64,000 bases of DNA from Staphylococcus massiliensis CCUG 55927 (GCF_000298075.1 NZ_JH815593.1:1504542-1568541), one strand, 5' to 3'. Positions 26,416 to 36,619 are shown, numbered from the stretch's first letter. Program-made: numbers and translations. The notes: generated by a model from the letters alone, not told the origin.

Positions 26416-28038
26416 TTATAGATTGTCGTCTTGCTTTGGTTCGCTCACTTGTGTGATGCTGAGTGATCTGCGTTCGACTTCTTTGAGTTTGTCGGCGCGC
26501 TTCTCGAGTTTGATACGGTCGCGTGACAGTGTGGAGATGAATGAAATCATCATCATGATGAAGATGACGATTAACGGCACACTTGCGAGGATGGACGCTG
26601 TCTTAAGGACGTCTAACGCACGTTCGCCGCCAACTAGCATCAGTGAGAACGGTAGTAAGCATAACGCGAATGCCCAGAATAAACGGTTCTCACGGATTGG
26701 TTCGCCAATGACTTTCTTTTGAGAAGCTGACGCTAGAATGTATGAACCTGAGTCGAATGTTGTCGCTAAGAATAAGAATGCTGAAATTAAGAATAAGACA
26801 ATAATTAAGTTTGAGAACGGTAAGTGATGCATAACTTCAATAATTGTAGCCTCAGTACCATGTGAATTTAAGAATTCGATCACATTGAATTCATTTGTGA
26901 TTTGTAGGTAAACTGCATAGTTACCAAAGATACCGAAAAATAATACGCAACCTAACGTACCGTATAGTAACGTACCTAGTACAACCTCTTTAAGCGTACG
27001 GCCTTTAGAAATTCGAGCGATGAATAGCCCGATAAACGGTGCGTACACGATCCACCATGACCAGTAGAAAATCGTCCATTGTTGTGGGAAGTTCGTTTCT
27101 TTACGACCATCGATACCACCAAATGGTTCTAACCATGTTGCCATGTGGAAGAAGTTCTTAAGCATGTTACCCAAACCTGTAACGGTCGTTTCCATTAGGA
27201 ATACAGTTGGTCCGACGATAAAGACGAACGCGAGTAGTAAGAACGATAACCATACGTTCACGTCACTTAGCTTCTGAATCCCTTTCTTAAGTCCTGTGTA
27301 CGAGCTGACTGCGAAGATGACTGTGATTGTAAGTAAGATAATACTTCGAACGAACATGTTCTCGCCGTCAATGCCCGTTAAGCGTTCAATACCAGCCGCA
27401 ATCATTGGTACACCTAATGCAAGTGATGTAGCGGCACCGCCGAGTAGACCGAAGATAAATAAGATATCCACGATTTTACCGAGTAATTTATCTGTCTGGC
27501 CTTTTAAAATAGGGCGACACGCTTGGCTGATCTTATAAACCGGTTTCTTCTTAACGAAAACTAAGTAACCGATTGGTAAGGCAGGTAGAACGTATATTGC
27601 CCAGGCAATAGGTCCCCAGTGGAACATACCATACATTGTCGCGTATTCTAACGCTTGGTCAGTCATGCCTTTCGCGCCGTATGGTGGGTCTTGGTAGTAA
27701 TACGCCCACTCAATAACACCCCAGTATAGAATGTCAGAGCCAATTCCAGCGCAGAATAACATCGCTGCCCAACTGAAATTACCAAATTCCGGCTTGTCAC
27801 TTGCTTTACCTAGTGTGACGTTTCCATATTTACCAAAAGCAATGTATAGCACAAAGCAAAATATTGCTAAACCTAGAAATAAATAGACAGACCCCAAAGA
27901 ACTTGAAATCATATCATTAATGCCCGTGATGACGTCTTGACTTGCTTTAGGAAAAATCATCATCGGTAGTACTGCGATTAATAATACGATTACAGTTCCT
28001 ATGAAGGTCGTCCAGTCCATAATCTTGCGTTTTTGCAA
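26416..28038 (-). CDS. BCCT family choline/glycine betaine transporter
   Basis: A sodium- or proton-coupled transporter of about 540 residues with twelve membrane helices. BCCT features seen are MLFCAGIGSDILYWGVIEWAYY near residue 90 and the conserved Trp-rich segment WTIFYWSWWIVYAPFIGLFIARISKGRTLKE near 320. Gene order next to betB-betA indicates choline uptake (CudT/BetT role); glycine betaine uptake (OpuD) is the alternative. The start is uncertain: the GTG at 28047 abuts GAGGGG, while the TTG at 28038 has 8-nt spacing and is preferred. It has its own terminator, so it is not in one transcript with betBA. Confidence 0.9.
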   Translation of the reverse strand: MQKRKIMDWTTFIGTVIVLLIAVLPMMIFPKASQDVITGINDMISSSLGSVYLFLGLAIFCFVLYIAFGKYGNVTLGKASDKPEFGNFSWAAMLFCAGIGSDILYWGVIEWAYYYQDPPYGAKGMTDQALEYATMYGMFHWGPIAWAIYVLPALPIGYLVFVKKKPVYKISQACRPILKGQTDKLLGKIVDILFIFGLLGGAATSLALGVPMIAAGIERLTGIDGENMFVRSIILLTITVIFAVSSYTGLKKGIQKLSDVNVWLSFLLLAFVFIVGPTVFLMETTVTGLGNMLKNFFHMATWLEPFGGIDGRKETNFPQQWTIFYWSWWIVYAPFIGLFIARISKGRTLKEVVLGTLLYGTLGCVLFFGIFGNYAVYLQITNEFNVIEFLNSHGTEATIIEVMHHLPFSNLIIVLFLISAFLFLATTFDSGSYILASASQKKVIGEPIRENRLFWAFALCLLPFSLMLVGGERALDVLKTASILASVPLIVIFIMMMISFISTLSRDRIKLEKRADKLKEVERRSLSITQVSEPKQDDNL

Positions 28039-28047
28039 TTTAGACAC

Positions 28048-28348
28048 CCCTCATCGAATATTTTTTCGCTTGAAACATGACGCAGATTCAGTTTTCAAAT
28101 TTCTCTCTATTAGCCATTAAGAACATTAACTAAAATACAATTCCAATGCAAATTACATACAAAAGAATAAAAGCGGATAAATGAATAAATATATAAATTA
28201 TAAGTTAAAAAAACATTTACACAAACGTCGTGATACTTACGTTAAGTTAATACTTAACAATCTTAACAAATTTTACCTATGCTTTAATATTGAATAAATA
28301 TAAATTTAAAGTGAATAAAAATTCTTTTTCTTAAACTAGGTTTTACAC
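28048..28348. other. Intergenic region between lipase and BCCT genes
   Basis: About 300 bp of AT-rich sequence that should contain the promoter of the transporter. I see no gene or repeat in it. Confidence 0.4.
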
Positions 28349-28387
28349 ATTAAAAAAGGAAGCAAACGCTTTAGACGTTTACTCCCT
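28349..28387 (-). terminator. Terminator of the lipase gene
   Basis: On the minus strand GGGAGTAAACG pairs with CGTTTGCTTCC, followed by TTTTTT. Confidence 0.8.
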
Positions 28388-28396
28388 TAAAGTGTG

Positions 28397-29764
28397 CTAT
28401 TTTGTATCTTCGGTAGAAATTAAATAATCAATTATGTCATGGTAAAACCCTTTTAATTCTTCAGGTGTTCGATGGATATCTAATACGTCCTGACCAGTAA
28501 AGTCAGTATGGTCAAAGTCGTGCATGATCGGCATTACTTGCCAGATACCCTTCTGAGGTGCGTCACCTTTCTTAACATTGACGTGCTGCTCGTTCGTTGG
28601 ATAGTCAGCCGAATATTCAGAGACCATTCCATCGTTTACACGCCACTTTTCATCTTCAACACCACCGATTAAAGAACCTGTACCTCGGTGGATTAAGTGC
28701 ATGTATGGATTAGGTACTTGTTTACCCGTAGGACCCTTGTGCACTGCTTCGCCACGATACGTCTTGTAATAAACATTAGGATTGACTGAAGTTTTTTCAT
28801 TAAGTTTTTCGGCACCCTCACGTGTTAAATCATAGAGACCAGTATCGTTACTCGTCCAAAGTTTACTCTTTTCAACACGTTTTGAATACTCAATGTAAGA
28901 CTCACCTTCACGTTGTTCAAGCCCCCATTGCTTAAGACCGAAATCAATCTTAGAACCGCGGTGTCCTTCAAGTTTTGCGACTTCATAAAGAATACGCTTA
29001 ATCGTTTCTTTGTTGCCGAAATCGTCCGATGCATGCGTACCTTTGTGAGGTGTTGCGATCGTCGTAATTGAAGATATCATACCATCTTTATTTCCTGTAT
29101 AAAGTGGGCTGATGTGACCGCCGTGCTCTTTTTGAAAAGCCCTTTCTTCAGGATCACCATTTCTTAAGTACTCTTCCAATAATCTTAACGTTTGACCACC
29201 CATACTATGTCCAACTAAGTGAACCTTTTGACCAGGTTTCCAATTCTTCTTTACACCTTCGTAAGTTTTGCCATAGCGCTCGTGACCATATTTCTTAGCA
29301 TGCGCAGCACCATAGTCAACCTGACCGCCTTTTAAATAGTAATAAAGCTCGACAGCACGATCGTGATTACTCGCAAACGAACTTACATTCGCTTCATAAA
29401 CTTCGTAATCATTGGCTTTAAGGTCCTCCATCATGTGATACTTCTCGCCACCCCAGTGCTTCATGCCATTTGGCATATGTGCTTCCGTAAATACGCCGAA
29501 TCCGTGCAGAAAGACTACTGGATATTTGTTTTTATGAGAAGAATCATCTGCCTGAGCTTTGGCTTTCTCTTTAGATGAAAGGTCGCTTAACTGCGCGTCT
29601 TCAGGTACTGCACTTGGATTAAATTGATTTGAGTAATTTGAGCCTTCTTTAATAGGTGCTTCCGGAACCGTTTCGTCCGCATGAGCTGAGTATGCGAACG
29701 TCGTGAAAGATAGCCCTGTCGCAAGCGTTAAAGATACAATTCGTTTAAAAGCAAAAGTTTTCAT
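28397..29764 (-). CDS. Secreted staphylococcal-type triacylglycerol lipase with short propeptide
   Basis: A 455-residue secreted lipase of family I.6. The signal peptide covers residues 1-29 (AHA before DET), followed by a short linker (30-78). The mature domain starts at NKYPVVFLHGFG. The nucleophile is Ser187 in GHSMGGQ and the late catalytic His is in DFDHTDFTG (about residue 420). Asp/His pairs typical of the calcium and zinc sites of staphylococcal lipases are visible. Most staphylococcal lipases carry a propeptide of 200 or more residues and a YSIRK signal. Here both are missing, making this a compact variant. It appears monocistronic. Confidence 0.92.
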   Translation of the reverse strand: MKTFAFKRIVSLTLATGLSFTTFAYSAHADETVPEAPIKEGSNYSNQFNPSAVPEDAQLSDLSSKEKAKAQADDSSHKNKYPVVFLHGFGVFTEAHMPNGMKHWGGEKYHMMEDLKANDYEVYEANVSSFASNHDRAVELYYYLKGGQVDYGAAHAKKYGHERYGKTYEGVKKNWKPGQKVHLVGHSMGGQTLRLLEEYLRNGDPEERAFQKEHGGHISPLYTGNKDGMISSITTIATPHKGTHASDDFGNKETIKRILYEVAKLEGHRGSKIDFGLKQWGLEQREGESYIEYSKRVEKSKLWTSNDTGLYDLTREGAEKLNEKTSVNPNVYYKTYRGEAVHKGPTGKQVPNPYMHLIHRGTGSLIGGVEDEKWRVNDGMVSEYSADYPTNEQHVNVKKGDAPQKGIWQVMPIMHDFDHTDFTGQDVLDIHRTPEELKGFYHDIIDYLISTEDTK

Positions 29765-29915
29765 TTAGAACCCCCGTGTAAATTTTTGTGTTTGTGGATG
29801 CTTAAGTTTCCTGATTACTTTTAACAAAAAGTATTTTATTAAATTTAGTGGGGTTTTTGGTACATTTTGCCCAACTCGTTGAAAATGGTTCCTAAGTGTT
29901 TTAGGGGAATAAAAA

Positions 29916-29948
29916 AGCGAGAATTAAGGATAGATCCTCAATCTCGCT
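29916..29948 (-). terminator. Terminator downstream of the CRISPR array
   Basis: On the minus strand AGCGAGATTGAGGAT pairs with ATCCTTAATTCTCGCT (imperfect), then TTTTTT. It ends transcripts coming from the array, supporting minus-strand transcription of the crRNAs. Confidence 0.8.
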
Positions 29949-30007
29949 ATGAAGTGATTTAAAATTTGAATACTGAGTTTCATTGAAGAAATTTTTGAAG
30001 TCAGTAT

Positions 30008-30635
30008 CTTGAACTTATACCTAAAATTACAGAGTACTAAAACGACGTGGTTAGTTACTTACGCAACATCAATGAATCACTTATACCTAAAATTATAGAG
30101 TACTAAAACATGCTCAAATAGAGTCGTGCAATCTTCCCAGAATCACTTATACCTAAAAATACAGAGTACTAAAACGCCATCTAAAAAATTAATAGTGTGT
30201 GTTTGAATCACTTATACCTAAAATTACAGAGTACTAAAACCAGAATAACCAGTTGTTTGACCAGTTACAGAATCACTTATACCTAAAATTACAGAGTACT
30301 AAAACTCTTGATACGCCTTTTTCATCTGTTTCATAGAATCACTTATACCTAAAATTACAGAGTACTAAAACTCTTGATACGCCTTTTTCATCTGTTTCAT
30401 AGAATCACTTATACCTAAAATTACAGAGTACTAAAACTCTTGATACGCCTTTTTCATCTGTTTCATAGAATCACTTATACCTAAAATTACAGAGTACTAA
30501 AACGCATCTATTAAGGTTAAGAAACCGGATGCCGAATCACTTATACCTAAAATTACAGAGTACTAAAACTGTCGATAAGTTTGTTATTCGTTGTCATTTG
30601 AATCACTTATACCTAAAATTACAGAGTACTAAAAC
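30008..30635 (-). CRISPR. Type II-A CRISPR array, 10 repeats and 9 spacers
   Basis: Repeats are 36 nt (plus strand begins GAATCACTTATACC and ends GAGTACTAAAAC) with spacers of 29-30 nt. In crRNA orientation (minus strand) the repeat begins GTTTTAGTACTCTG, as for SaCas9 loci. Repeats start at 30008, 30074, 30140, 30205, 30270, 30336, 30402, 30468, 30534 and 30600. The three leftmost (30008, 30074, 30140) carry base changes, so the left is the old, leader-distal end. Spacers at 30306-30335, 30372-30401 and 30438-30467 are identical. The leader must lie on the right, within or just after csn2, only 14 nt from its stop codon. Confidence 0.98.
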
Positions 30636-30649
30636 CTCTAGTAAATCAA

Positions 30650-31642
30650 TTAACTTGTACTTAAACCTAAATATAATGCCAGTGGTTCACTAATTTTAGT
30701 ATCATCAATATCTAAAATGTAATCTAATTTACAGAATCTAAGAAATCGTACAATTACATAGATATCTATATCTTTGAATACCATTATATCACCCAGGTGA
30801 TAATTCGTTATAGTTGGATGAATTTCAAAACAGTGACTATATTGATCAAAAACATTTTTCAAACTAACTACTATATCTTCCCTCTTAAAATTCAATGGTG
30901 CTTCCCAATAACAATTTTCTATAAAATCGACTGTAATCATTTGCTTAGAATTACGTAAATAATTTAATCCATCAATAGAGTCTGCTAGAAAATAGCGAGA
31001 TTGTGTTAGCACAATGATTTTAATTGGTAAGTCATTCAGTACTTCCCTGAAGATCAATCGTTCTTTAATGCTTAAATTCGCTTCAGGGTAAAGATAAATC
31101 AGTAGCCCTTTGTTATTTGATAGGTTGTTCATTTGCTCAACTAACAATGGCAATAATTGTTTCAACCTAACAATCAACCTTGAGTAATCTGCTTCTAATT
31201 CATATTCAAAATTTAATTGCTTAATGAATTGTTTAATATCAAATGGCTTAACTTTAAGAGGTAATTTTCTTTTAACTTCTTCAAGCAAATCTTCCATTAA
31301 TACGTTTATGGAATTAATATAGCCGCTTACTTCGATATTTTGATTCATGTCATATTGTAACTTTTTATTTAAAATGCTCGAGGCCGCAAGTTGGTGTTCT
31401 TGCTCAATGTCATTATGACTTATCATGAAAGCAACGTGAGATTTACTTGATACCTCTACATCTTCGATTAATTCTTTAATCAACACATCTTTGTTTCGAT
31501 TACGTGGCTGAAAATATTGATAAATAAGGCTTAATATCAATTCCTCATTAGTCTCATTCTCATTATAAATAGAGGTATACTCACCTAGGTTTAATGTTAC
31601 ATGATTAAGTTGGCTTGATCTTATTTGCCATATTTGTTTCAT
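30650..31642 (-). CDS. csn2: Csn2 (long form), spacer-acquisition protein
   Basis: A 330-residue protein at the position of csn2, between cas2 and the array. Type II-A systems use Csn2 as a DNA-end-binding ring during spacer acquisition. The length fits the large Csn2 variant seen in S. thermophilus CRISPR1 and SaCas9-type loci. The ATG at 31642 follows GGCAGGTG; the in-frame start at 31681 would overlap cas2. The frame is intact, unlike cas1. Its 3' end lies 14 nt from the first repeat, so the array leader overlaps this coding region. Assigned mainly from position and length. Confidence 0.85.
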   Translation of the reverse strand: MKQIWQIRSSQLNHVTLNLGEYTSIYNENETNEELILSLIYQYFQPRNRNKDVLIKELIEDVEVSSKSHVAFMISHNDIEQEHQLAASSILNKKLQYDMNQNIEVSGYINSINVLMEDLLEEVKRKLPLKVKPFDIKQFIKQLNFEYELEADYSRLIVRLKQLLPLLVEQMNNLSNNKGLLIYLYPEANLSIKERLIFREVLNDLPIKIIVLTQSRYFLADSIDGLNYLRNSKQMITVDFIENCYWEAPLNFKREDIVVSLKNVFDQYSHCFEIHPTITNYHLGDIMVFKDIDIYVIVRFLRFCKLDYILDIDDTKISEPLALYLGLSTS

Positions 31643-31655
31643 TGCTACACCTGCC

Positions 31656-31979
31656 TTAGAATAACAATGTTCTATTATCATTTAGTATTTTAATATTCTC
31701 GTCCTCATGTCCCAATAAAATTTGCATCTTTTCATATTGTTTCTCAGTAATCATGAGAGCCCGAACATGACCATTTGGTGGCAACATACGCTTAACAGAA
31801 TTAATGCTACTATTGGCTGCATCTTTATTAATGCAACTTTTAATATAAATAGAATATTGCATCATTAAGAAGCCCTCTTGAATTAAGTGCTTTCGAAATT
31901 TATTATAAATGCGCACATCGTATTTCGTTTCTACAGGTAAATCAAACATGATTAATACTCTCATGAATCTATAACTCAT
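31656..31979 (-). CDS. cas2: CRISPR-associated endoribonuclease/acquisition protein Cas2
   Basis: A 107-residue Cas2 with the typical opening YRFMRVLIMFDLP (Asp of the ferredoxin-like fold) and QYSIYIKSC near residue 42. It forms the Cas1-Cas2 integrase core. It overlaps the end of cas1 by 11 nt and ends 13 nt before csn2, within one operon. The frame is intact. Confidence 0.93.
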   Translation of the reverse strand: MSYRFMRVLIMFDLPVETKYDVRIYNKFRKHLIQEGFLMMQYSIYIKSCINKDAANSSINSVKRMLPPNGHVRALMITEKQYEKMQILLGHEDENIKILNDNRTLLF

Positions 31980-32874
31980 AAAATGATACTTTCTTTAGAC
32001 TTGGCATTTTCAATGTTTCATACTTACCAGATCTAAAGAATTCGATTATGGACTGAACCATGATTTCTATTGCTTGAATCACTGTTTGATTTTTACCGTC
32101 TATTAAAATACGTGCATGCATTAAGTTTACGAGTTCTAAACGATACGACTTCGTCATAAAACCTTCTTCAGGAGGATGTTGCAATAGATATAAATCAACC
32201 AAAGGTCTAAATACTTCAATAATATCAGATGCCAAATTAAAATGATTACGTCCACCGATATGATGAATCCCAATAGCTGGTATTAATCCTTTCGCGACGA
32301 TTGTTCTGGCAATCGCCGCGTTAAGGACTGTATAACCATAATTAAGCACCATATTCTCTATTAAATCATCACGATCTCGTTTATAGTTTTTAAAGAATGA
32401 ATTAAAATAATATTTTGCAGCCTGTCCTTCGATATTAAACTCATCTTTAATTGATAATTGTGATAAAATTTGACGCATTTTAATAATCCGCTCAGATTCT
32501 ATTTTCAACTTCCTCATACACTCAATTTGATTACTGATTTTACGTTCAATAATGTAATACCATAATTCATCTTTACGATTTTGTGGCCATGAAAGTTGTT
32601 CTTTCATTTGATGATATTGTGTAAAATGACCATTTATAGGTTGCAATTGGCATTCCGGTAAGTGTTGCTGGTTACAAAAGATAACTAAAACATTATAATC
32701 AGATAATTCTACGAGAAGTCTAGCTGTTATACTTACTGTTAAATCCTCAATTATAAGTGCAAAAATATCGCGTAAGGGAACCTTAACTTCTAAATCACCT
32801 TTAACTATTTATAAATTATTCATACTTAGTGCTAAGCGATCGACTTCAGAAGCATAAACGATTCGCCAAGCCAT
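31969..32874 (-). pseudogene. cas1: cas1 interrupted by an in-frame TAA at codon 22
   Basis: Cas1 is the integrase that inserts spacers. The frame from the ATG at 32874 (MAWRIVYASEV, matching type II Cas1 openings) runs 302 codons, except that codon 22 (32811-32809) is TAA. The rest is well preserved: the metal ligand Glu in NIEGQAAKYYF, the His in GIHHIGGRNHFNLA and a late acidic ligand in RPLVDLY. No frameshift is needed, so one substitution (from AAA, GAA or CAA) explains it. Restart at the next in-frame ATG would lose about 75 residues. The start overlaps the end of cas9 closely (2-nt gap). Spacer acquisition is probably abolished. Confidence 0.9.
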
Positions 32875-32876
32875 AA

Positions 32877-35800
32877 TTAATCCCTAACCTTAAAGATAAA
32901 TTGAGGTTTTTCAGGTGAAGATATTTTAAAAGTGTTACCGAGTATATCAGTAGTGTACTTCTCTAATATTGTGATAGATTTACCGATATTTTTTCTAATT
33001 CTAGGAGTTGTTGCTAAATTCATATTTTCTACATAATCACGGTACGATATATCAATCATATTAAGTTCTAACGTATTTTTAGCATCATCGTTTACACCAA
33101 TTACACGTAGCAACTCACCATTAATTTTAATTAAGTCATTATTATAAAAACTTCCTATAAACTTAGCATTTTCACTAATTTTCTTTTGTTGCAATGCAAG
33201 TTTGTATTTCTCTTCGTCAATGACATAATAAGTATCCTTCTTAATAATATCTAGATATTTCACTGTAACAAATTTATATTTTCCGTCATCTAAATAAACA
33301 TCGAATCGGAAAGGTTTAAGAGATAATTTAACAACTTTGTTATTAGAATTTTCATAATCATTTGTAATGTCTAGATGTGCATTTACTTGCTTTCCAATAT
33401 ATTTCAGCGACTTTACAATTGGTCCATTATCTTTTTTAGCATATTTAGTCAGATACTCGCCTGTTTCATCATGAAATTTATATAATGGATTCTTCTCATT
33501 CTTATATTGCTTCATAATGGTAGCTAATTTATCAAAAGTTTTAGGATCATGTTTATACATTAAGAACTTTTCAGGTGACTTATTAAACAATTTCTTTAAT
33601 TGATCATTTTGCTTATCATAGATGTTATTAACTGTTTGGATTGTATAGGTTTTATTGTCAACTTTACGAGTAGAGTAAATCGTATCATTAATAAGCTCTC
33701 GATTCGGCTTTTTATCAACTCGGTGAGAGAATTTATAGTTATCATACAACTTGATCTCTTTAATTTGATCAGGTTCTCTAAACAATGATTCATAATGTTC
33801 ATTATCTTCGACATTGTCTTTTTCAACTTGAACCTTACGACCTTCCATTACTTTCTTCGCGTTATCAAGTGCTTTAAGCTGTTTAAAAATAAAATCAACA
33901 TTCGCAATAATTAAAGCATCTTCAGCATGATGTTTATAACCTGCATTACGATCTTTCTTGAAATCCCAACGCTTTCTTAGATAACTTGTAAATCCACCGT
34001 TAATGGCCTTAACTTTAACGTCGAGTTCATTAGCAGAAAAGTAAGCGCGTAATAACGTCATTAACTCTCTTGTGGCATAACGCGTATCAACTAAGTTACG
34101 GTTAATAAATTCCTTTTGAACACTAAATTTATTAATATCTCGTTCCTCTAATAGATACTCTTTCTTCTTCTTCGTGATGCGATCTTTAGTTTTACTAAGA
34201 TTTAAAACATGTTGTTTAAATTGTTTAAAAGTAATATGCGTGTTACTAGAATTAAAGTACTGGAACGGCGTTTGATTACTCTTCTTAGAATTTTCTTCCT
34301 GAAGCACTAAAACTTTATTGTTCATAGAGTTATCATAAGACACTGAGCGTGGAATGATATGGTCTACTTCATAATGATGCGGATTATTAAGCAAGTCTTC
34401 TAATGGAATACTCTTTAATGAATATAAACATTTACCTTCTTGCTTATCGTGTAATATAAGCTTTTCAACCATACCTTTAGCTTTAGTTTTACCAGTTTCT
34501 TTAATGACTTTATCTACTAGGTCACGTGTTTGCTGATTACGTTTTTGAACGTCTCGAATAATTTTTCTTTCCTCATCAGAGTTTTTCTCACGTGCAAGCT
34601 CAATAATTATATCTTTAGGCAAACCATATTTTTAATTACAGCATTTATTACTTTAATAGACTGAATGAATGCGCGCTTAGCAACTGGTGAAATGATGAAG
34701 TCTTCCACTAATGATGTAGGGATTTTATTCGCTTTTGCTAAATCAACTTTTTGAGGTTTCATATTTAAACGAGTAAAGATTGTCATTTGGTTGTCGTTCG
34801 TTTCCCATAATTCATCGATAACGATTTGAATGGCTTTTAAAGAAAGTGCATGTGTACCAGTGTAACCAGTTAATTTAGAAATTCCCTCGATTTCTTCTTT
34901 CGTTAAAATAACATTCAAACTCTCAAGTTTTTCTTGGACTTCAATAGGAGATTGATATATCGTTAATACTTCAGCAATCGCGTCCAAAAGCTCTGTATCT
35001 TCTAACACTTTATCGTTAGATGTAACGGATTTAATATCATGATAAAGTTTAAACGACGTAAAGACTGGCGTTCCAGAAGCTGTCACACGATAGCCTCGAA
35101 TATCTTCTGGTGCGACGTCAATCTCTTTAGCTATTTGTTTAAGCGTTGGCTTTTTCCTTTGTTTAAAAACATTCTCAACGATATGATATTTTTCTGGATA
35201 CGTTAGCTTATCATTTTCATCCCTCACAATAACAAGGTTGTTTAAATCATTAAGAGCGTTAAATAAGTCTGCACTGTAAGCATATTTCACACTGCGCAAT
35301 GATTCAGGGAAGTAAGTACAACGCCCCATAAGAAGTTCATACCATTTCTTAATGTCGCCATCCCAACCGTACGGACTACCTTTACCAGGGCCTTCATAGT
35401 ATTCGCGTCTTGTTTCTAAAAGAGAGATATATTTATCAATAAATACTTGGTCTAGGTTGTGATGATCTTTCTGAATAGAAAGAATTTGTTTTGCTTCACG
35501 AACAAAATCTTGAGTTTTAAAGCGATTATTAGCACCACGTACTTTATTATCATTTAATAATCGTTCAAGTTGAAGTTCACAAACATAACGACTTTCAAGA
35601 GCTTTCTGATTCTTCGCTAGTTGTTCTTTAGTTGATAAGCCATTATCTGAACTATCTGATTCAGTATCCGTCACGTGAACATTATCAATTCCACGACGTT
35701 TAGCTAGGTGAAGTAGCGCAGCACTTAATTCGTCTGAAGTTAGCACTTCTTTAAAGCCTTTTACACGGATTTCATAAGGGTTCTTTTCACATTTTGGAAA

Positions 35801-36034
35801 AGGATTAAGTTGATAAGATTCTAATAGATTCCTAGTTCGAGCTAAGCGGTGCTTACGTCTACGTTGTAATCTTCTGGATCCACGTTTAGAACGACGCCCC
35901 TCATTATTTTCTACATTGGCTTCCTTAAATAAGCGCACACCTGCATCAATAACAGATTTATCATGATAATCAATTAAACCATATCCGACAGAAGTTATAC
36001 CTATATCCAAACCTAATATGTAATCTTGTCCCAT
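32877..36034 (-). pseudogene. cas9: cas9 (SaCas9 family) interrupted by a 1-nt frameshift
   Basis: The two halves, 34607-36034 and 32877-34622, together equal a 1052-residue Cas9 highly similar to SaCas9 (1053). RuvC-I is ILGLDIGITSVGYG (Asp10), the arginine-rich bridge follows near residue 50, RuvC-II is IIIELAREKNS, HNH is YEVDHIIPRSVSYDNS and RuvC-III is HHAEDALIIA. All catalytic residues are kept. The break lies at an A5 tract on the minus strand (34633-34629): one more A restores VIKKYGLPKDIIIE. It may be a real mutation, a phase-variable tract or a sequencing error. As read, the ribosome would stop after residue 475, before HNH. The ATG follows AAGGGG. Confidence 0.93.
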
Positions 36035-36057
36035 AATTTCAACCCCTTAAAAAATTA

Positions 36058-36164
36058 TAAAAAAAATCTCGCCAATACAATTGACGAGATAAACACGGCA
36101 TATTGCCTTGTTTTAGTAGATTCTGTAATTTTAGGTATAAGTACAAAATTAAATTTGTTACTAT
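36058..36164 (-). ncRNA. tracrRNA of the type II-A system
   Basis: On the minus strand an anti-repeat (36142-36110) begins ACTTATACCTAAAATTACAG and ends TCTACTAAAAC, complementary to the CRISPR repeat with a bulge as in SaCas9. It is followed by AAGGCAATATGCC and a terminator hairpin (TCTCGTCAA...TTGGCGAGA, TTTTTTTT). The expected start is near 36164. It is transcribed toward cas9 and ends about 25 nt before it. Confidence 0.93.
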
Positions 36165-36170
36165 ATTTAA

Positions 36171-36199
36171 ATTATAATACACTTAGTTTTGTACGTCAA
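36171..36199 (-). promoter_or_regulatory. tracrRNA promoter
   Basis: Minus strand: -35 TTGACG (36199-36194), 17-bp spacer, -10 TATAAT (36176-36171). Near-consensus, so tracrRNA should be well expressed. Confidence 0.8.
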
Positions 36200-36349
36200 T
36201 ACTTAATACGTTTAAATAAATTTTTTATTTAAAAGCGTTTATCCTTACGCCATAACAAATATTTACATTTTCTTCATATTTTATGTTTATTAATTGGATA
36301 TGGTGGAATATTGGAAGTGCTTGAAATATACAAAAGGAGCATGATATAT

Positions 36350-36604
36350 ATGGGTATTATTATTATGTTAATTGTTGGCGGCCTTATCGGTTGGTTAGCC
36401 GGCATGATTCTTGGTAAAGATATCCCAGGCGGTATCATCGGTAACATCATCGCTGGTATCCTTGGTTCTATTTTAGGCGGCAAATTAATGGGCGGTTTCG
36501 GTCCAGAATTTGGCGGCATTCACATTATCCCAGCATTAATCGGTTCACTAATTTTAATTTTCTTAGTGTCACTAATTGTTAAAATGCTTAGCAAAAAGAG
36601 ATAA
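36350..36604 (+). CDS. GlsB/YeaQ/YmgE family stress-response membrane protein
   Basis: An 84-residue, very hydrophobic Gly-rich protein with three membrane helices (GGLIGWLAGMILGKDIPGG and GILGSILGGKLMGG motifs). It belongs to the transglycosylase-associated (YeaQ/YmgE) family, often under general stress control in Firmicutes. The ATG at 36350 follows AAAGGAG with 8-nt spacing; the upstream ATG at 36341 overlaps that site. Function is not established. Confidence 0.85.
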   Translation: MGIIIMLIVGGLIGWLAGMILGKDIPGGIIGNIIAGILGSILGGKLMGGFGPEFGGIHIIPALIGSLILIFLVSLIVKMLSKKR

Positions 36605-36619
36605 TTAGTTATATTTAAA

